Source of the DNA: Cellvibrionaceae bacterium
GTDB lineage: Bacteria > Pseudomonadota > Gammaproteobacteria > Pseudomonadales > Cellvibrionaceae
Length of the DNA: 6,346 nt
Direction of reading: 5' to 3'
NCBI GenBank assembly: GCA_025800435.1
Contig: JAOXRV010000675.1
Span: forward strand, 1-6,346
In this document: positions 4,854 through 6,346 of the stretch, piece after piece
Layout of the letters: the number at the start of each line of letters is the position of its first letter
Numbering within the stretch: position 1 is the first letter of the stretch
Position numbers and translations under genes: made by a program
Notes under the pieces: model-generated
Databases searched by the model: none
What the model saw: the letters and a program-made list of their open reading frames with translations, nothing else
Told to the model about the DNA's origin: nothing

Positions 4854-6346
4854 ATGTTTAAACTCAAGACCCTGGCTGCTGCAGTAGCTCTAGCCGCCAG
4901 CCACGCCGTTATTGCCGGCACGGTTAGCGGCACTGTAAGCGACCAAGACTCAACCCTGCCCGGCGCCAACATCAGTTTGGTTGGCGGCAACTTAAAGACC
5001 ACCAGTGACTACCAGGGTAAGTTTACCCTCAACAATGTAGCTGCCGGCCGCCACCAGCTGCGCATCAGCTACCCCGGCTATGAAGACCAGCTGCTGGATA
5101 TCGAGGTGACTGAAACCGGCCACACCAACCTGCCCAGCACTCGCCTGAGCATTGCCGGCGGCGCCATCGAAGAAGTGACCGTACTCGGTCATATCGTGCG
5201 CGGCGAAATGAAAGCCCTGGCCACCCAGCGTAACTCCGACCGAATTATTAACGTGATTGCCGCCGACGGCATTGGCAAGCTGCCCGACCGCAACGCCGCC
5301 GAAGCGGTACAGCGGGTACCCGGCGTCTCTATCGAGCGCGACCAGGGCGAAGGCCGCTTTGTGGCCGTGCGTGGCCTGCCCTCCCAGTGGAGCTCCTCAT
5401 CCCTAAACGGCAACCGCCTGCCCACCGCCGAAGAAGAAACCACCAGTCGCGCCACCGCGTTTGATTTCTTCCCCACCGAAATGATCGAATTTGTTGAAGT
5501 CTCCAAAGCCGTCACCCCAGATATGGAAGGCGACGCCATTGGCGGCAATGTTAACTTTGTCACCCGCACCGCCCCCACCGAGCAGATCTTTAACGTTGCC
5601 CTGGGCAGCGGTTACAACGAAAAAAGCGGTGGCCGCAACGGCTATAACGCCAATATCCTCTATGGCGATGTGAGCGAAGACGGACGCTTTGGCTACCTGA
5701 TTAACGCCACCGCCTGGGAGCGCGATTGGGCCACTGATAACTATGAGCCCCGCCGCGGTAACGACGGCCTGGGTATTCGCCGGCTGGAACTGCGCGACTA
5801 CACCGGTGTGCGCACCACCTACGGCGTCAATGCCGCTGCCGAGTACAACTTTGACGGCGGCGATCAAGTTTATTTTCGCGCCCAGTACGGCACCTTGGAA
5901 GATGACGAGACCCATTACAAGCACCGCAACCGCTTCGATAAAGACCGGGTTGAAGTCCAGCATATTCACAACGTACTGATCACCGAAATGACCGCCTTTG
6001 AATTTGGCGGTGAGCATCTGTTTGGCGACAGCGCTAGCTTGGATTGGAAACTGGCCAGTTTTGAAAACGATTTTCGCTATGGCGACGCCCCAGGCGGAGG
6101 CGACAATGCCTATTTTGTAATGCGTTTTGACCAGAAAAATGTTGGCTTTACCGGCCTCGAAAACCGGGTTGGCAAAAACTACGCCTATAACACCATCGAC
6201 GGTGGCAGCGACCCTGCCGACGCCATCAGCAACCACTTGCCCCAGGGCTTTGCCATGGACCCAAGCCAAACCCGACTGGCCTGGGTTGAGCTGTATAAAG
6301 TGGACGTGAACGAAAAAGACAATATCGTGGCCGAGCTTAACTGGAC
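4854..6346 (+). CDS. TonB-dependent outer-membrane receptor with carboxypeptidase-regulatory-like domain (3' end cut by window)
   Basis: The frame is open for 497 codons to the window edge; complete receptors of this type run to roughly 900-1000 residues. A signal peptide (1-21, MFKLK then an Ala-rich core, cleavage after VIA) targets it to the envelope. Residues 22-100 form a carboxypeptidase-regulatory-like beta domain (GTVSGTVSD, LPGANISL, GKFTLNNVAAG, YPGYED). IEEVTVLG (105-112) is a probable TonB-box region. The plug follows with IGKLPDRNAAEAVQRVPGVS (140-159), VAVRGL (170-175) and GDAIGGNVNFVTR (226-238), then the first barrel strands. The motif set resembles the TonB-Xanth-Caul type, often used for glycans and other large nutrients. 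Ribosome site GAGGA (4839-4843) has a 10-base spacing. It lies downstream of the phn operon in the same direction, with its own operator-like sites, suggesting uptake of a phosphonate-bearing substrate; that role is inference. Confidence 0.93.
   Translation, partial: MFKLKTLAAAVALAASHAVIAGTVSGTVSDQDSTLPGANISLVGGNLKTTSDYQGKFTLNNVAAGRHQLRISYPGYEDQLLDIEVTETGHTNLPSTRLSIAGGAIEEVTVLGHIVRGEMKALATQRNSDRIINVIAADGIGKLPDRNAAEAVQRVPGVSIERDQGEGRFVAVRGLPSQWSSSSLNGNRLPTAEEETTSRATAFDFFPTEMIEFVEVSKAVTPDMEGDAIGGNVNFVTRTAPTEQIFNVALGSGYNEKSGGRNGYNANILYGDVSEDGRFGYLINATAWERDWATDNYEPRRGNDGLGIRRLELRDYTGVRTTYGVNAAAEYNFDGGDQVYFRAQYGTLEDDETHYKHRNRFDKDRVEVQHIHNVLITEMTAFEFGGEHLFGDSASLDWKLASFENDFRYGDAPGGGDNAYFVMRFDQKNVGFTGLENRVGKNYAYNTIDGGSDPADAISNHLPQGFAMDPSQTRLAWVELYKVDVNEKDNIVAELNW

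Noticed and set aside
5403..6269. Long minus-strand open frame (288 residues) opposite the TonB receptor
   Set aside because: It mirrors the receptor's codon structure, gives a Val/Ala/Gly-rich product with no recognisable domain, and has no ribosome site; the plus strand encodes clear plug motifs.

Overview
The window holds a compact phosphonate-utilisation locus from what looks like a Gram-negative, probably marine or aquatic gammaproteobacterium. The outer-membrane TonB-dependent receptor, the PhnR-like GntR/HutC regulator and the similarity of PhnW and PhnX to gammaproteobacterial versions support this; genus cannot be assigned. Codon use is uniform (GCC/GGC/CTG-rich), with no mobile elements, RNA genes or CRISPR.

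Layout. The left side reads on the minus strand: a DUF5690/MFS inner-membrane transporter (1104 to beyond base 1, C-terminus missing), preceded by a PhnR-like GntR/UTRA repressor (1897-1175). A 219-base divergent promoter region (1898-2116) separates these from a plus-strand operon: phnW (AEP:pyruvate transaminase), phnX (phosphonoacetaldehyde hydrolase, 4-nt ATGA overlap) and a PhnZ-family HD-domain diiron oxygenase (25-nt gap, good ribosome binding site). After a 157-base AT-rich gap comes a TonB-dependent receptor with an N-terminal carboxypeptidase-regulatory-like domain (4854 to beyond 6346, truncated by the window).

How it may work. PhnW and PhnX convert 2-aminoethylphosphonate (AEP) to phosphonoacetaldehyde and then to acetaldehyde plus phosphate. 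The HD oxygenase should cleave an alpha-hydroxylated phosphonate; its usual hydroxylase partner (PhnY/TmpA) is not in the window. No ABC phosphonate importer is visible. The DUF5690 protein instead carries arginines placed like the phosphate-binding arginines of GlpT/UhpT and is the candidate inner-membrane permease; the TonB-dependent receptor is the candidate outer-membrane importer.

The main discovery is regulatory. A palindrome of the form CTGGTATATACCAG occurs upstream of the transporter (1121-1140), of phnW (2079-2092) and of the TonB receptor (4763-4776), with a fourth, weaker copy at 4688-4701 over the stop codon of the HD gene. It resembles known HutC-subfamily GntR operators and fits the encoded regulator. 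It ties the receptor and the transporter to the phn genes as one regulon. A Pho-box-like direct repeat (1155-1172) also sits upstream of the transporter.
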